In this document: in pieces, positions 1 to 11,812 of the stretch
How the letters are laid out: each line of letters starts with the position of its first letter
How positions within the stretch are numbered: position 1 is the first letter of the stretch
Assembly (NCBI RefSeq): GCF_907164915.1
Contig: NC_061862.1
Location: 124,372,641-124,436,640, forward strand
Reading direction: 5' to 3'
Source: Impatiens glandulifera
Taxonomy: Eukaryota > Streptophyta > Magnoliopsida > Ericales > Balsaminaceae
DNA: 64,000 nt
The notes under the pieces: generated by a model
The model's input: the letters and a program-made list of their open reading frames with translations, nothing else
Databases searched by the model: none
What the model was told of the DNA's origin: nothing
Position numbers and translations under genes: made by a program

Positions 1-780
1 ATACTCATAGACATGGACTACTTCACTTAATGGGTTGAAGCAACCTCCTATAAAGTCCTAAAATCATCTCAAGTGAAAAAGTTTATCCACACTAACGTCA
101 TCGTTAGATATGGAATCCCTCACGCCCTGATTTTAGACAACGATCAACACTTTCAAGGAAAAATGTTGCAATTGCTCGAAAAGTTCAAGATCGAGCATCA
201 TAAGTCATCTCCCTACAAACCTCAAATTAATGGTGCGGTCGAAGCGGCGAACAAAAACTTGATTAGGATTATCAAGAAGATGACCAGCATGTACAAAGAC
301 TAACATGAGAAACTACCATATGCCTTATAAGATATTGTACAACCACTAGAACTTCGACAAATGAAACTCCCTTCATTAGTTTATGGCATGGATGCCATAC
401 AACCCAACGAAATCAAGATTCCAACTCTAAAAATACTCTTAAAATTTCATGTTATTGAAGAAGACTATCTCAAATATCGATATAATCAACTGACATTAAT
501 GGAGGACAAGAGGTTAAATGCTTTGTGCAAAACACAATCCTACCAAAAACGGATGTCAGATACCTTCAATAGAAAGGTAAAATAAGAAACCTTATAGAAT
601 GTTATTTGGTTCTCAAACGAACCCGGAACTCCTAGACCCCAATGGAAAATTCATCCTTAATGGGAATGACCTTTCTTAATCAAGAAATTCCTCTCTCGAG
701 GAACTGTTTGTCTATCTACCATAGAAGGAAAAAAATTTATTGCCCCAAGCAATCTCGACGCGCTTAAAAGATATTTTGTA
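1..780 (+). pseudogene. Ty3/gypsy (Tat-like) integrase fragment
   Basis: Degenerate integrase of a gypsy retrotransposon, which would insert element cDNA into the genome. Frame 1 reads almost continuously through several stops. Visible parts are the core start (DYFT..WVEA), the second catalytic Asp in LDNDQHF, and the catalytic Glu in NGAVEAANKN; this spacing fits the D,D-35-E core. After a stop at 301-303 the C-terminal part runs on (361-585, PSLVYGMDAIQP) and homology fades near 780. It is the 3' part of a pol gene whose 5' part lies left of the window. The same family reappears at 62.34-64 kb in the same orientation. The NGAVEAANKN type is usual for Tat/Athila elements; lineage is inferred from that and from the second RNase H in the right-hand copy. 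Confidence 0.85.
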
Positions 781-1755
781 TAATATCAAGCTACGCGCAT
801 AATTGTTCTATGCTCGACCATGAAAGAAACTTATTTCTATAGAACCCAATCCCATGTTTTGTAAAATTTGCACCTAGACAAATGACTCATGGTCGAACTA
901 CAATAAACCTGATTCTTCTCAGCATAAAAATAAGGGAGAGAAGGTACATAGGGAACCTGCATGTTTGTAGGAACGATCTAAAATAAATAAAACCCCCCAG
1001 TCCCTTCCTCAAAAGAAAAAAGATAATCAGAAAACCTTGATCTCAGCCTAAAATAGATGTGACAGATTTTAAGAAACATGTAGGGGTAGAGTTAAGGGTA
1101 TCGTTTCCAACCGATTGATATTCTCAGAAATAAAACTGATGATTTTATAATAACTCTAATTCAAGAGATATCGATTATAAGGTATTTTTCGTTTGTAATC
1201 GATTATCCAAAGAGTAACCCTCCATATAAGGTTTTTGAAGAAAAAAAACTAGAATAAACCTCACAAAAGTAAGTCAAGAGCCACAAATTGGTAAAGGACA
1301 CCTCATCACTCATTTTGTTAAAAAGAAATAGAGGTTTTAAACTCGATACTTTGGGAAGAAAAAAATCATAAAAATTAAAATGCCAAAAAGAGAACCGGAA
1401 TAAACCCCGAAAATATCTAGAAAAATGAAAAATTTTATGTGTTGGTTGAGTTATTGAAATCATCATTCGTTCTCACTTAGATTATAGTCTCCATAGTTAC
1501 GAAAGAGCAAAATGTACCGATTTTACCAAATACACAAAAATAAAAACGGCTTAAAGAGGATGATGTATTGAAATCACCATTTATTTCTCACTCAGACTCT
1601 AGTCTTGATTGCTACTGCAATGACAATGATATATCGATACAACCAGATATACCCAGAATCAACAAAAAAAAATGTATGGAAAATCAAAAGTCAAAGAAGA
1701 AAGTTGATAAGCCTCTCTAAAAGATATTTGAAGATTAGTGAACTTTTAAGAAATG
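781..1755. other. Non-coding downstream part of the left gypsy element
   Basis: AT-rich sequence with no supported gene. The short minus ORF at 1203-1466 has no recognisable domain. By position this is the 3' untranslated part of the decayed gypsy element, interrupted at 1760 by the LTR element and resuming at 11813. Confidence 0.5.
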
Positions 1756-1760
1756 TGGTA
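1756..1760. repeat. Left target-site duplication TGGTA
   Basis: TGGTA directly precedes the 5' LTR and recurs at 11813-11817 directly after the 3' LTR. A perfect 5-bp duplication is the normal footprint of LTR-retrotransposon integration and fixes the element borders. Confidence 0.9.
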
Positions 1761-3719
1761 TGTTGGGTCAAATTATTTTGACTAAGTGTTGAAATAATTT
1801 AACCATTGAGATTTTGATGATGAAATGACTTATGAGTTTTGATGCAGGTGTATCGAAATCATACTTCATAAGACTTTGTTTAATGAGGGTCATTAGACCA
1901 ATTTTGGCATTAGATGCATAGAATTAGACGTACAGTCTAACTCATCGGAGTTAGACGTGTAGCCTAATGAATGCATAGAATTAGACGTACAGTCTAACTC
2001 ATCGGAGTTAGACTGTACGTCTAATGAATGCATAGAACTAGACGTACAGTCTAACTCAACGGAGTTAGACGTGTAGTCTAATGAATGCACGAAATTAGAC
2101 GTAAGTCTAATATATTCGAAGTTAGACGTACAGTCTAACTCAGCGAAGTTAGACGTTTAGTCTAATAGACTTGCAATTAGACGGATGGCTTAATAGATAT
2201 TCAGAATTAGACGTACAGTCTAAGTCATCGAAGTTAGACGTGTAGTCTAATAGACTTGCAATAAGACGGATAGTCTAATATGTGCGGAATTAGACGTGTA
2301 GTCTAACTCAGTGGAGTTAGACGTACAGTCTAATAGAAAGTGAAAGTTAGACGTGAGTCTAACTCCTTCAGATAAGTCTGAGGTAGAACCGGAATTAGAC
2401 GTGCAGTCTAACTCAGTGGAGTTAGACGTGCAGTCTAATGGTTATTGGATAATTAGACGTGTAGTCTAATTAGTGAAAGTTAGACGTGAGTCTAACTCCT
2501 TCAGATTAGTCTGAGGTAGATCCGGAATTAGACGTGTAGTCTAACTCAGTGGAGTTAGACGTACAGTCTAATGGTTATTGGATAATTAAACTTGTAGTCT
2601 AATTAGTGAAAGTTATACGTGAGTCTAACTTTTTCAGACAAGTCTGAGGTAAAACCCGAATTAGACGTGCAGTCTAACTTAGTGGAATTAGACGTGTAGT
2701 CTAATGGTTATTGTAATTAGAAGTGTAGTCTAATTCTATTAGACCAGGCGGTCTAATAGACTCGGTTATTAGAAGGAGATGTTTCATTTCATTAGACTGA
2801 TTTTCACAATCCGTCTAACTGAAATACGTCTAATGCTCATTTTAAGTAGTATGCTTGAAGCTAGCATTTCACCTACCCACGTGCTATAGCTGTACCCTAC
2901 TCCTGCTCCACTTTCTAGTGAAGATTAGTACAACAGCTATATGCAACCAACCAAGGAATGCCACGTAAGAGAATTTTCCTCACATTACTTGTTTTGTAGG
3001 TACATCCCTAATGGAATATTCGGCGCAATACCAATGATGTACGGCCACGATCCTTGTTCTCAGAACCTGCTGTGTACAATGGAGGTTTTCCAATGGAAGT
3101 GTGCCACGTATCATTCTAAAAGATTCTACCGTTAGCTCCTGCTCAGTATTTAACAAATCTAAAGGACAACAGACAATCTGCAATCATACAACGAACAAGC
3201 AATCTGATTTTACAGAGAGAGAAACTATTCGATCATCTTGCTTACTGAATTCAAGTCTTTAAATATTCATATCGTGAAGCTGCTTTCTAATTGTACTGTG
3301 TGTGAATCAAGAGAGAGCTAGAATCAAAACATCTTTAGCTGAGTGATATTCTTCATCTTGTAATTGAACAGAAAGTGTTCTGTTCAATAGTGAGCTAAGT
3401 GTGTGTAAACAGTATTTGATTCGAATCATATTATAGTGAATCCTTCTGGTGGTTGGAAGAAGGGGTGACGTAAGAGAGTTTCTCCGAACATCCATAAACA
3501 AACTACTGTGTTCTTTCATTTTTGTCATCTTTTCATATTTCATCTTGTGCTTCAAACCCAAGTAGACAATTCTGCCTTGAATTTGTTTCAAGTGTTTACA
3601 AGTGTTTGCGTAGAATAGAAAGCGAATTAAATCCCTAACATGATTTCTTTCAAACCGTTTTTCATAAGCCTTAATCCTTAGCCAGACCACCGTCTATATC
3701 GATAAAGCCGATCCTATCA
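1761..3719 (+). repeat. 5' LTR (1959 bp)
   Basis: Starts TGTTGGGTCA and ends TATCA. It aligns along its whole length with 9632-11812. About 850 bp of the interior is a tandem array; the 3' third (about 2830-3719) is ordinary sequence with a weak TATA-like AGTATTTAAC near 3147. The two LTRs differ by scattered substitutions and by 222 bp, mainly from unequal repeat number, so the insertion is not recent. Confidence 0.92.
1910..2765. repeat. Hairpin-rich tandem array inside the 5' LTR
   Basis: Dozens of copies of TTAGACGT and its complement, arranged as near-palindromes such as TTAGACGTACAGTCTAA and joined into irregular units of roughly 55-60 bp. Each unit can fold into a short stem. The short ORF on the minus strand here (1893-2090) is only a translation of the repeat. 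Confidence 0.9.
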
Positions 3720-3721
3720 AT

Positions 3722-3732
3722 TGGTATTAGAG
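3722..3732 (+). other. Primer-binding site, initiator tRNA-Met type
   Basis: TGGTATTAGAG lies 2 bp after the LTR end and differs by one base from the usual plant initiator tRNA-Met primer site TGGTATCAGAG. This is where the tRNA would prime minus-strand cDNA synthesis. Confidence 0.8.
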
Positions 3733-3764
3733 ACCTGTTTCAATTCTCAAGCCTTTCCTAAAAT

Positions 3765-5106
3765 ATGTTGACCATAACCAAAGATGCCAGTGCTACAGCC
3801 ATTCCAACTTTATCTCGAGAAAACTACATTGTTTGGAAGAAAAGAATTCGTGCCCATCTCTCTTCTCTTCATGATGACATGTGGAGCGTTGTCACAGAAG
3901 GCCTATGAGTTCGAGCTGAACTATAGGATGGAAGAAGATAAACCCACATCCGTTATCATTGCCAAGGCGCTAGTGAGTGTTGAAGAGCCACCAACCGCTC
4001 CGGATGTGAAGATGGAAGCTCAGCAATTGAGCAGCAATGACATGTCTCTCTTTGTGAAGAAGTTTGGCGACTTCATAAAGAAGAGCAAGTCTAACTCAAA
4101 CTCTTCAAATTCTAATGACAATAAAAAATCTAAAGCTAATGTTACTTGTTTTAACTGTGGTATTAAAGGTCATTATGCATCGGAATACCGGAAGCCAATG
4201 CGTGAAGATGCCAAGGATGATGGAAAAGAGCTGAAGGCTCTTATGGCAGGTGACGGGAAGAACAAAAGAAGCAACCGTGACTCTTATTTTTCATCTAGTG
4301 AAAGTGATGAAGAAGAGGTGGCGTGCTTCATGGCAAGAGAAGATGAAGAAAGAGCTCAGGAGACTGAGGTATTTGACTTCTCTTCCGAAAGGTTTTCAAG
4401 GGAACAACTGGTAGCTGCACTAGATAACATGGTCATCGAGTATAGAAAGCTAGCAAAATCCCTAAATGAAACTAAATCTTCATCAGATGTAAACAAATCA
4501 AATCTGTCTCAAGCTAAAGAGTCAAACGTTTTTGAAAAGAAGATTGAAGAGATCTCATCTGAGAATGAGATTCTCAAAGAACAAATTTAAACTCTTTCAT
4601 CTGAAAACAAAAGGTTAAACTATGTTGTCTGTGCATGGACAAGGCCTGGAGATGCTGTCAAATATCAAATCAGCATGTTGAAACCTGCTGGATCTAGATC
4701 CAGATTGGGGTTTGATAGCAATGACCCTAACCTGTCATGCAAGAAGTCCAACTCATCTGACAAGCTTAAGCCAATAAGTTTTGTCAAAGGGAGTAGGACT
4801 AACATTGAATCTGATCCTATTCATGAAAAAGTTGCTTTCAAAAATGAAATAGTTTATGTTCCGCCTACTGTTAGCTGGCTTAAGAATAAGCTAGAAGCAG
4901 CTAACAAGTCTGACAATCTAAAACCTGACTCTAAGTCAAGGAGTTTTAAAAGAAAATCTTTTTCTAAAGTTAAAGGATCAGTGGCTAGCAGGAAGTCATC
5001 TGCTAAGTCAAAATCTTATGCATTAATCACAACACAAAATGGTAAATTCATCAGAATAACTCAAATATGGATTCCAAAGGGACTAATTGATCGAGGACCC
5101 AATTGA
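3765..5106 (+). pseudogene. gag: Broken copia-type gag
   Basis: Gag packages element RNA into virus-like particles. The ATG at 3765 opens 47 codons of a typical copia gag N-terminus (YIVWKKRIRAHLSSLHDDMW) ending in TGA at 3906. The central gag domain is missing, so an internal deletion and frame change follow. The frame from about 3907 carries the C-terminal part: a KKFGDF motif, then a zinc knuckle (C-x2-C-x4-H-x4) whose last Cys is Tyr, an acidic Ser/Glu stretch and coiled-coil-like sequence. A single TAA at 4588 interrupts it; the same frame then continues to 5106, ending in WIPKGLIDRGPN, a phrase familiar from gag-pol junctions of large plant copia elements. No pol follows. Not functional as written. 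Confidence 0.85.
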
Positions 5107-5950
5107 GTAAGGGTACCAAAATTTGTAAATAGTTTCTTTTGTAGGTGATGTAGGAGGATTGCAGGAAGGAAGCTAGAAGAATACTCTTTTGAGTACACAG
5201 CCTGGAAGATCAACAATGACATTTGCCATTCTAGTATAATAAATGTTTTAATTTGTTAAAAATGTTTTTGGTCTTTGGACCACAAAAATTATTTATTACA
5301 TTTTTATGTCCATATACATAATGAGAGGGATAATTACTTTGGAAGTAAATATACTCTCCAGACGAATATCCTTAATCGGTCTAATTAGACAATGGTGTCT
5401 GAAAGAAACAGTGTGTATTTAGACGTATTTTGCTCAAAATCTATTCATTTAAGTCTATATGTTAAGGTGTTATACCTACGCGTTTAGACGGACACGTCTA
5501 ATAGACGTTAGACGTTTTTACGTCATGAGCAAGTGGATGCTCACGTCTAATCAAACACACGTCTAATACGTGGTGTTTATGCGGAATTAGACGTACACGT
5601 ATTATAGACATTAGACGGATTTTTATAACACGGAATTAGACGTAAGCGTCTAATAGACTCATCCGTCTAATAGACGTTCTGTTATATGGATTTGTGGAGT
5701 AAAAAAATGTTTAACTACGTGCTGATTAGACTGATCAAGGACAGCTGTCCCACTTTGAGAGCCATTTACTTTTCCTGCTCAAAATATCAAACAATCATCT
5801 CTTACTAACATAAAGACACGTGTCTCTCAAGTTTAGAGAAAATGACTGATATACCCTCATTTTTAATGATGACTTCTTGAAAAAGGACGTCTAACATTTA
5901 TTAATGGGCAGTACCCTTAAGAAAAGACAGTTATTCTGTATTTCTCTCTT
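5107..5950. other. Internal spacer where pol would be expected
   Basis: No coding potential. At 5440-5690 there is a smaller cluster of the LTR motif (TTAGACG, CGTCTAA) in both orientations, just upstream of the second ORF's TATA box. Pol appears to have been replaced by, or deleted down to, this spacer. Confidence 0.7.
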
Positions 5951-5955
5951 CTGTC

Positions 5956-5963
5956 TATATAAG
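5956..5963 (+). promoter_or_regulatory. TATA box for the second ORF
   Basis: TATATAAG sits 122 bp upstream of the ATG at 6085, followed by a CT-rich leader with ACCCTAG and CTCTCT motifs usual in plant 5' UTRs. This suggests the second ORF is transcribed separately from the LTR transcript. Inferred from sequence only. Confidence 0.6.
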
Positions 5964-6084
5964 GATATTAGTGCATGAGTTTGAAAGTTTTCAATCTCTC
6001 GAAATCCTTAAGAACCCTAGTTTCCTTTGCATTTTTCTCTCTAAATCTCTCTGAAATCTTGTGTCGTTTCATATTCTTTCGAAA

Positions 6085-9000
6085 ATGGTGAAGAAAATAA
6101 CTTTGGGTCACTGTACCTTGCAGGTGGATTTTCCATCAGTGTACACTTTCGATCAACCGGAGGTGGTGGAGATGTTCCGAACCCTAGAATATTCTGGGTT
6201 AAGGAAGTATCTCGGCGGTCCGTTCATATTCTATGAAAAAGAAGTTCGTGAATTCTTCAAATCGGCAACTATGGTGGGTGAATCCATCGTTGCAACCGTC
6301 AATGGCATGGAGTTCTCCTTCGATGAAGCCGTTTATGCGGAGTTCTTTGAACTTCCAACAGAAGGGCACTCGTTCAACTTGATCCTTTCACCAGAAATCA
6401 TGGAGGATATGAAGAGAACCTTTTCTGCCGATGGCTCGATAATCCATGTTAATGGACTCAAGAAGGCATTTAAACCGCATTTCATTCTACTGAACGACGT
6501 GGGGGCAAAGGCGCTACAAGGGAAATCTGACTCTTTCCATCTCTAAAGTCAAGACCGTTTTGACTATATATGTGCTATTTCAAAGGGAATCCAGGTAAAC
6601 TGGGCTCATACCCTTTTCCAGAACTTGTGTTTCTCGATCTTTCACACGAACAAGGAAAGCATAACGTTTGCGGCTCAACTGAGTCATTTGTTGAAGCATT
6701 TGGGGGTTCCTGTTGGTGAACCTGTGCAGATCAACTCTCCAAGAGTATACACTGCCCTTATAGTGGCTAACACACTAATGAGGATGAAGAATAATCTTGA
6801 ATCTGCATTTGGTGCATCTAGTCTCCAAACTGGTGGAAAACCATCTACCCGATCCAAGCAACTGTCTGCTTCTGTCATGTCTACAGGGGAAAAGAGATCG
6901 AAAACGGTGAATGAATCGGAGGCCAGTTCCTCCAGTCTGAAGAGTTCAAACAAGAAGGATTCTGAATCTGTCGATTCAAGGTTAAGGCAAGGTCCAGGCG
7001 TACTTGCTGCAACTCCGATGTCCTCACTATCTACTCCCTCAACCATTTTGAGGAAGCCTTCGAGATCTTGTATCTCAAAGGAGAAGAAGACGAAGGCGCC
7101 CCGCGCTTCTAAATCTTTAAAGGTAACCTCTTCTAAATCTTTGGCCGCTGTGCCTAAGTTTGATGTTCTCGTAGTGGAACAAGTTGAATCTGTATTTTTT
7201 CCATTGAGAGAATCTGCTGAAGGGTCCGCTGTTGAGTCAGCCGGTCCAAATGTTGAAAATGTTGACAGGAATGTGTCTCCTGTTGTTCCAACTGATCTAG
7301 TAGCCACAGGTGCTACAGAGTCATCTCAACCAGAACAAGGTGTTGCTCTTACCCCTGTTGCTGGTCAATCTGTTGAACAAGAATCTTCTGTTCCCGCTCC
7401 TAAAGATTCATTGGTAGCTGGGAAAGTTATTCGTGTGGAGCTCCCTGTTGAGCTCTGTAAGAAACCCCAATCAGCGTTCGAACTGATGCGTTCCAAAAGA
7501 CAGACATGTGGAATCGTGTTCGGTGAACCAAGAACTGCTCCAAAACCAGTAGAGGTTGTTGGAAAAGGTAATAAAATCGCAACTCAAGTTCCTGAAGAGG
7601 TATCAGAGGCAACAAGGATTGTTGACCTCGTTTTAAATCAAGTTAAAGTCATTACGGCTGAGAAACTAGAGATTTTTGAATCATGGTGCCTGGAGAGACT
7701 GTCGTCTAAGTATAATGATTCTCTGATGAACTCTGCAATAACAAAAGAATGGAATAAGCGGGTAGAAAATGAAAAGAAAGTTCTTAAATGGGCAAGAACT
7801 TCAGAGGTTGCTGAGGCTTTAAAGAGAAAAGATCTAGTGGAAGCCTGTCTGTATGGAAAAGCTCTTTTCCCAATCTTTGAAGCTAGAAAGGCTAACTTCA
7901 ATCCTGCTGAGAGAGGATCTGAAGTTGAATTAAAAGTTTTGAAAAGGTTGAACGACATCTTAGACGGTTACGTCTCTATTGTTTCCCAATACGTCCATGG
8001 CGCCGATTGCTCTAGCGTAAAGCCTTTCGATGATGATGAAGCTATGGATATTCTTGATGCTGACAACGATGCTGATGAGCTAGATGCTGCTCTCTTGATC
8101 GAATTCGGGAATCTTTCTACCGAAGAGAGACGCATTCTTGATCAACCTATTCAAGAGAATCCGAATGAATAAGAAGAAGAACTGATTGTTCAAGAGCTTG
8201 AACAAGCCCTTGAGACAAATGAAGAAGAAGTTCATGTGGAAGATTTGATTGAGGAGGCTGCTCAAGCTCCTATTGAAGAAGATGTTGTTATAACCCCTGT
8301 TGTGAGAACAGAGGAAGCTCAAGAGAAAGTGGTCGAGGTAACTCAACCACAAACTATCAGATCTAAGGGGGAACCATCCAAAGAGAAGGTCGTTGAAGAA
8401 GAAAGTTCCTCATCTGAGGAGGAACAGGATCAACAAGCAACTTTTAAGAAGTCCCAACTATTTCCCAACACCATTATGGGAAATTTTCAAGAAAATATCA
8501 ACATTCCTCTTCACTACACTGGAAATTTATATGAGAGATTTTAGAGACCTGAAGAAGAACTGTTAGAAGAAGAGCAGGATGAAGCTGCTAAAAATGCCGA
8601 AAAGAATCAACCGGAGCAATTTTTGCAGATTTACACAAACTTTGAGCCAATTCAGAGCATGGCAGCAGAGTCTGAAGAGATTTCATCACATGAAGAATCA
8701 TTTGCTGAAAGAAACAAGATGTTAAAGTTGATGAAGTCTGTGCTCTCATCTATTCAGAAGACCATGACAAAGGCCATGAACACGAAGGAAGAAGAAAAAA
8801 AGGGATTTTGCGAAATTATCAAGGTCCTTAATGAACTGGATAATACTATGAAGAATAAAACATATGAGACTCATGTCTCAAATCTAAACTTCTCAAAGTT
8901 TAAAAAGCAACTCTTCAGCCGTCAAAGTGAATTATTGGACATTGAAAGGCAATTCAATGATGAAAGTCATAAAGAGACCTTAGAAGAATTCAGTCTGGTG

Positions 9001-9456
9001 AAGAATCAGATTGTGGAAATTTAGGGTTGTTTGAGTAGAAATGACAATGAAAGACAGGAATTTGAGGACTCCATTGCAAGGAAGTTTCAAGCAAAGGAGG
9101 ACGCAAAGGCTAATGCTGAGAAAGATCAATCTCGACCCGCCCAAGGCAAGTCAAGTAGAAGAGGTGATGGTGTGTCAACCGAAACTAAATTTAGGAGAGC
9201 TCCAAGCACCGATGATAATTCTAGGCCAACCAAGAGAGGTGGAGGTCGAAGCGGTAGTGATCGTGGAGGTCGAAGTGGTGATGGCCGTAGTAGGCTAGCC
9301 AATGTTGATCAAGGAGGTCGTGGCAGCGGTAATGAACGTGGTGGTAGATCAAGTGGAGGCGGTCGTGGTGGTCGCGGCTATCCTTCCTTCTTCAACATGG
9401 TTCCCGGTCAAGACATGAGTCCAACCGATCCTCGAGTTAAAAGAGAAGAACAATAA
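6085..9456 (+). pseudogene. Second ORF: transposon-associated protein with coiled coil and C-terminal RGG box
   Basis: One reading frame of 1124 codons with no frameshift, interrupted only by stops at 6544 (TAA), 8170 (TAA), 8542 (TAG) and 9022 (TAG). I chose the ATG at 6085, after the TATA box and leader. The N-terminal ~240 residues (YLGGPFIFYEKEVREFF, FELPTEG, then INWSK-like VNWAHTLF) match the layout of uncharacterised plant retroelement proteins. A long Ser/Lys/Glu-rich low-complexity stretch follows, then helical, probably coiled-coil sequence (about 8640-9020). The C-terminus has many Gly-Gly-Arg repeats (about 9238-9390), an RGG-type RNA-binding tail, and ends PSFFNMVPGQDM. It may have served as an alternative nucleocapsid or RNA chaperone; that is inference. 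Function is unknown. Confidence 0.75.
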
Positions 9457-9617
9457 TCTATTTTCTTATACTCTATTTAAGTCTTTCAAACAATGTTTCT
9501 TTGATGGTTCTCTGAATATTGGTTTTGAATGTTTGATGTAAGTGAACAAGGGTTTTGTTTATTTATATGATGAATGCATATTTTGGTACATGTATGCAGA
9601 TTTCCAATTTCTTCATC

Positions 9618-9631
9618 AAAAAGGGGGAAAT
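9618..9631 (+). other. Polypurine tract
   Basis: AAAAAGGGGGAAAT directly precedes the 3' LTR, the standard position and composition of the plus-strand primer. Confidence 0.88.
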
Positions 9632-11812
9632 TGTTGGGTCAAATTATTTTGACTAGTGTTGAAATAATTTAACCACTGAGATTTTGATGATGAAATGACT
9701 TATGAGTTTTGATGCAGGTGTATCGAAATCATACTTCATAAGACTTGGCTCTAATGAGGGTCATTAGACCGATTTTGGCATTAGATGCATAGAATTAAAT
9801 GTACAGTCTAACTCATCGGAGTTAGACGTGTAGTCTAATGAATGCATAGAATTAGACGTATAGTCTAACTCATCGGAGTTAGACGTGTAGTCTAATGAAT
9901 GCATAGAATTAGACATATAGTCTAACTTATCAGAGTTAGACGTGTAGCCTAATGAATGCATAGAATTAGACGTACAGTCTAACTCATCGGAGTTAGACGT
10001 GTAGTCTAATGAATGCATAGAATTAGACGTACAGTCTAACTCAACGGAGTTAGACGTGTAGTCTAATGAATGCACGGAATTAGACGTAAGTCTAATATAT
10101 TCGAAATTAGACGTATACTCTAACTCAGTGGAGTTAGACATGTAGTCTAATAGACTTGCAATTAGACGGATGGTCTAATAGATATTTGGAATTAGACATA
10201 CAGTCTAACTCATCGGAGTTAGACGTGTAGTCTAATAGACTTGCAATTAGACGGATAGTCTAATATGTGCGGAATTAGACGTGTAGTCTAACTCAGTGGA
10301 GTTAGACGTACAGTCTAATAGAAAGTGAAAGTTAGACGTGAGTCTAACTCCTTCAGACAAGTCTGAGGTAGAACCGGGATTAGACGTTCAGTCTAAATGA
10401 GTGGAGTTAGACGTGCAGTCTAATGGTTATTGGATAATTAGATGTGTAGTCTAATTAGTGAAAGTTAGATGTGAGTCTAACTCCTTCAGATTAGTCTGAG
10501 GTAGAGCCGGAATTAGACGTGTAGTCTAACTCAGTGGAGTTAGACGTACAGTCTAATGGTTATTTGATAATTAGACGTGTAGTCTAATTAGTGAAAGTTA
10601 GACGTGAGTCTAACTCCTTCAGACAAGTCTGAGGTAGAACCGGAATTAGACGTGTAGTCTAACTTAGTGGAGTTAGACGTATAGTCTAATAGAAAGTGAA
10701 AGTTAGACGTGAGTCTAACTCCTTCAGACAAGTCTGAGGTAGAACCGGAATTAGACGTGCAGTCTAGTTCAGTGGAGTTAGACGTGCAGTCTAATGGTTA
10801 TTGGATAATTAGACGTGTAGTCTAATTCTATTAGACCAGGCGTTCTAATAGACTCGGTTATTAGAAGGAGATGTTTCATTTCATTAGACTGATTTTCACA
10901 ATCCGTCTAACTGAAATACGTCCAATTCTCAGTTTAAACAGTATGTTTGAAGCTAGCATTTCACCTACCCACGTGCTATAGTTGTACCCTACTCCTGCTC
11001 CACTTTCTAGTGAAGATTAGTACAATAGTTATATGCAACCAACCAAGGAATGCCACGTAAGAGAATTTTCCTCACATTACTTGTTTTGCAAGTACATCCC
11101 TGATGGAATATTCGGCGCACTACCAATAATGTACGGCCACGATCCTTGTGCTCAGAACCTTCTGTGTACAATGGAGGCTTTCCAATGGAAGAGTGCCACG
11201 TATCATTCTAAATGATTCGACCGTTAGCTCCTGCTCAGTATTTAACAAATCTAAAGGACAACGGACAATCTGCAATCATACAACGAACAAGCAATCTGAT
11301 TTTACAGAGAGAGAAACTATTCGATCTTCTTGCTTATTGAATTCAAGCCTTTGAATATTCATATCGTGAAGTTGCTTTCTGATTGTACTGTGTGTGAATC
11401 AAGAGAGAGCTAGAATCAAAACACCTTTAGCTGAGTGATATTCTTTATCTTGTAATTTAACAAAAAAATGTTCTGTTAAATAGTGAGCTAAGTATGTGTA
11501 AACTGTATTTGATTCGAATCATATTATAGTGAATCCTTCCGGTGGTTGGAAGAATGGGTGACGTAGGAGAGTTTCTCTGAACATCCATAAACAAACTACT
11601 ATGTTCTTTCATTTCAGTCATCTTTTCATATTTCATCTTGTGATTCAAACCCAAGTAAACAATTCCGCCTTAAATCTGTTTCAAGTGTTTACAAGTTTTT
11701 GCGTAGAATAGAAAGCGAATTAAATCCCTAACATGATTTCTTTCAAACCATTTTTCATAAGTCTTCATCCTTAGCCAGACCCCCGTCTCTATCGATAAAG
11801 CCGATCCTATCA
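9632..11812 (+). repeat. 3' LTR (2181 bp)
   Basis: Same ends and order as the 5' LTR, with a longer tandem array. The right target-site duplication TGGTA follows at 11813-11817. Confidence 0.92.
9775..10865. repeat. Expanded hairpin array inside the 3' LTR
   Basis: Same TTAGACGT/AGTCTAA units as in the 5' LTR, but about 200 bp longer. Units near 9785-10090 are repeated almost identically every ~57 bp. The 125-codon minus ORF here (9764-10141) is an artefact of this periodicity. Confidence 0.88.

Larger units (their letters stand above)
1761..11812 (+). mobile_element. Complete pol-less LTR retrotransposon with gag remnant and an extra ORF
   Basis: A 10,052-bp element bounded by LTRs starting TGTTGGGTCA and ending CCTATCA, with PBS, polypurine tract and TGGTA target-site duplication. 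The internal 5.9 kb holds a broken copia-like gag (3765-5106) and a second long ORF (6085-9456) with its own TATA box. No protease, integrase, reverse transcriptase or RNase H is seen. It therefore must have moved using enzymes of another element. The gag style and the initiator-Met PBS suggest a Ty1/copia parent; the second ORF resembles uncharacterised transposon-associated proteins I recall from Lamiales. Confidence 0.92.

Noticed and set aside
1910..2765. Regularly spaced repeats that could suggest a CRISPR array
   Set aside because: No unique spacers, irregular units, eukaryotic context, inside an LTR.
6684..7307. 207-codon minus ORF, and other minus ORFs at 7427-7958 and 8080-8352
   Set aside because: Antisense shadows of the second ORF, with no domain.
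9041..9298. Plus ORF in frame 2
   Set aside because: Overlaps the RGG-box region in a different frame; shadow.
9764..10141. Minus ORF of 125 codons with SNSxHSLDYT repeats, and the similar one at 1893-2090
   Set aside because: Translation of the LTR tandem array; periodic and not conserved between LTRs.
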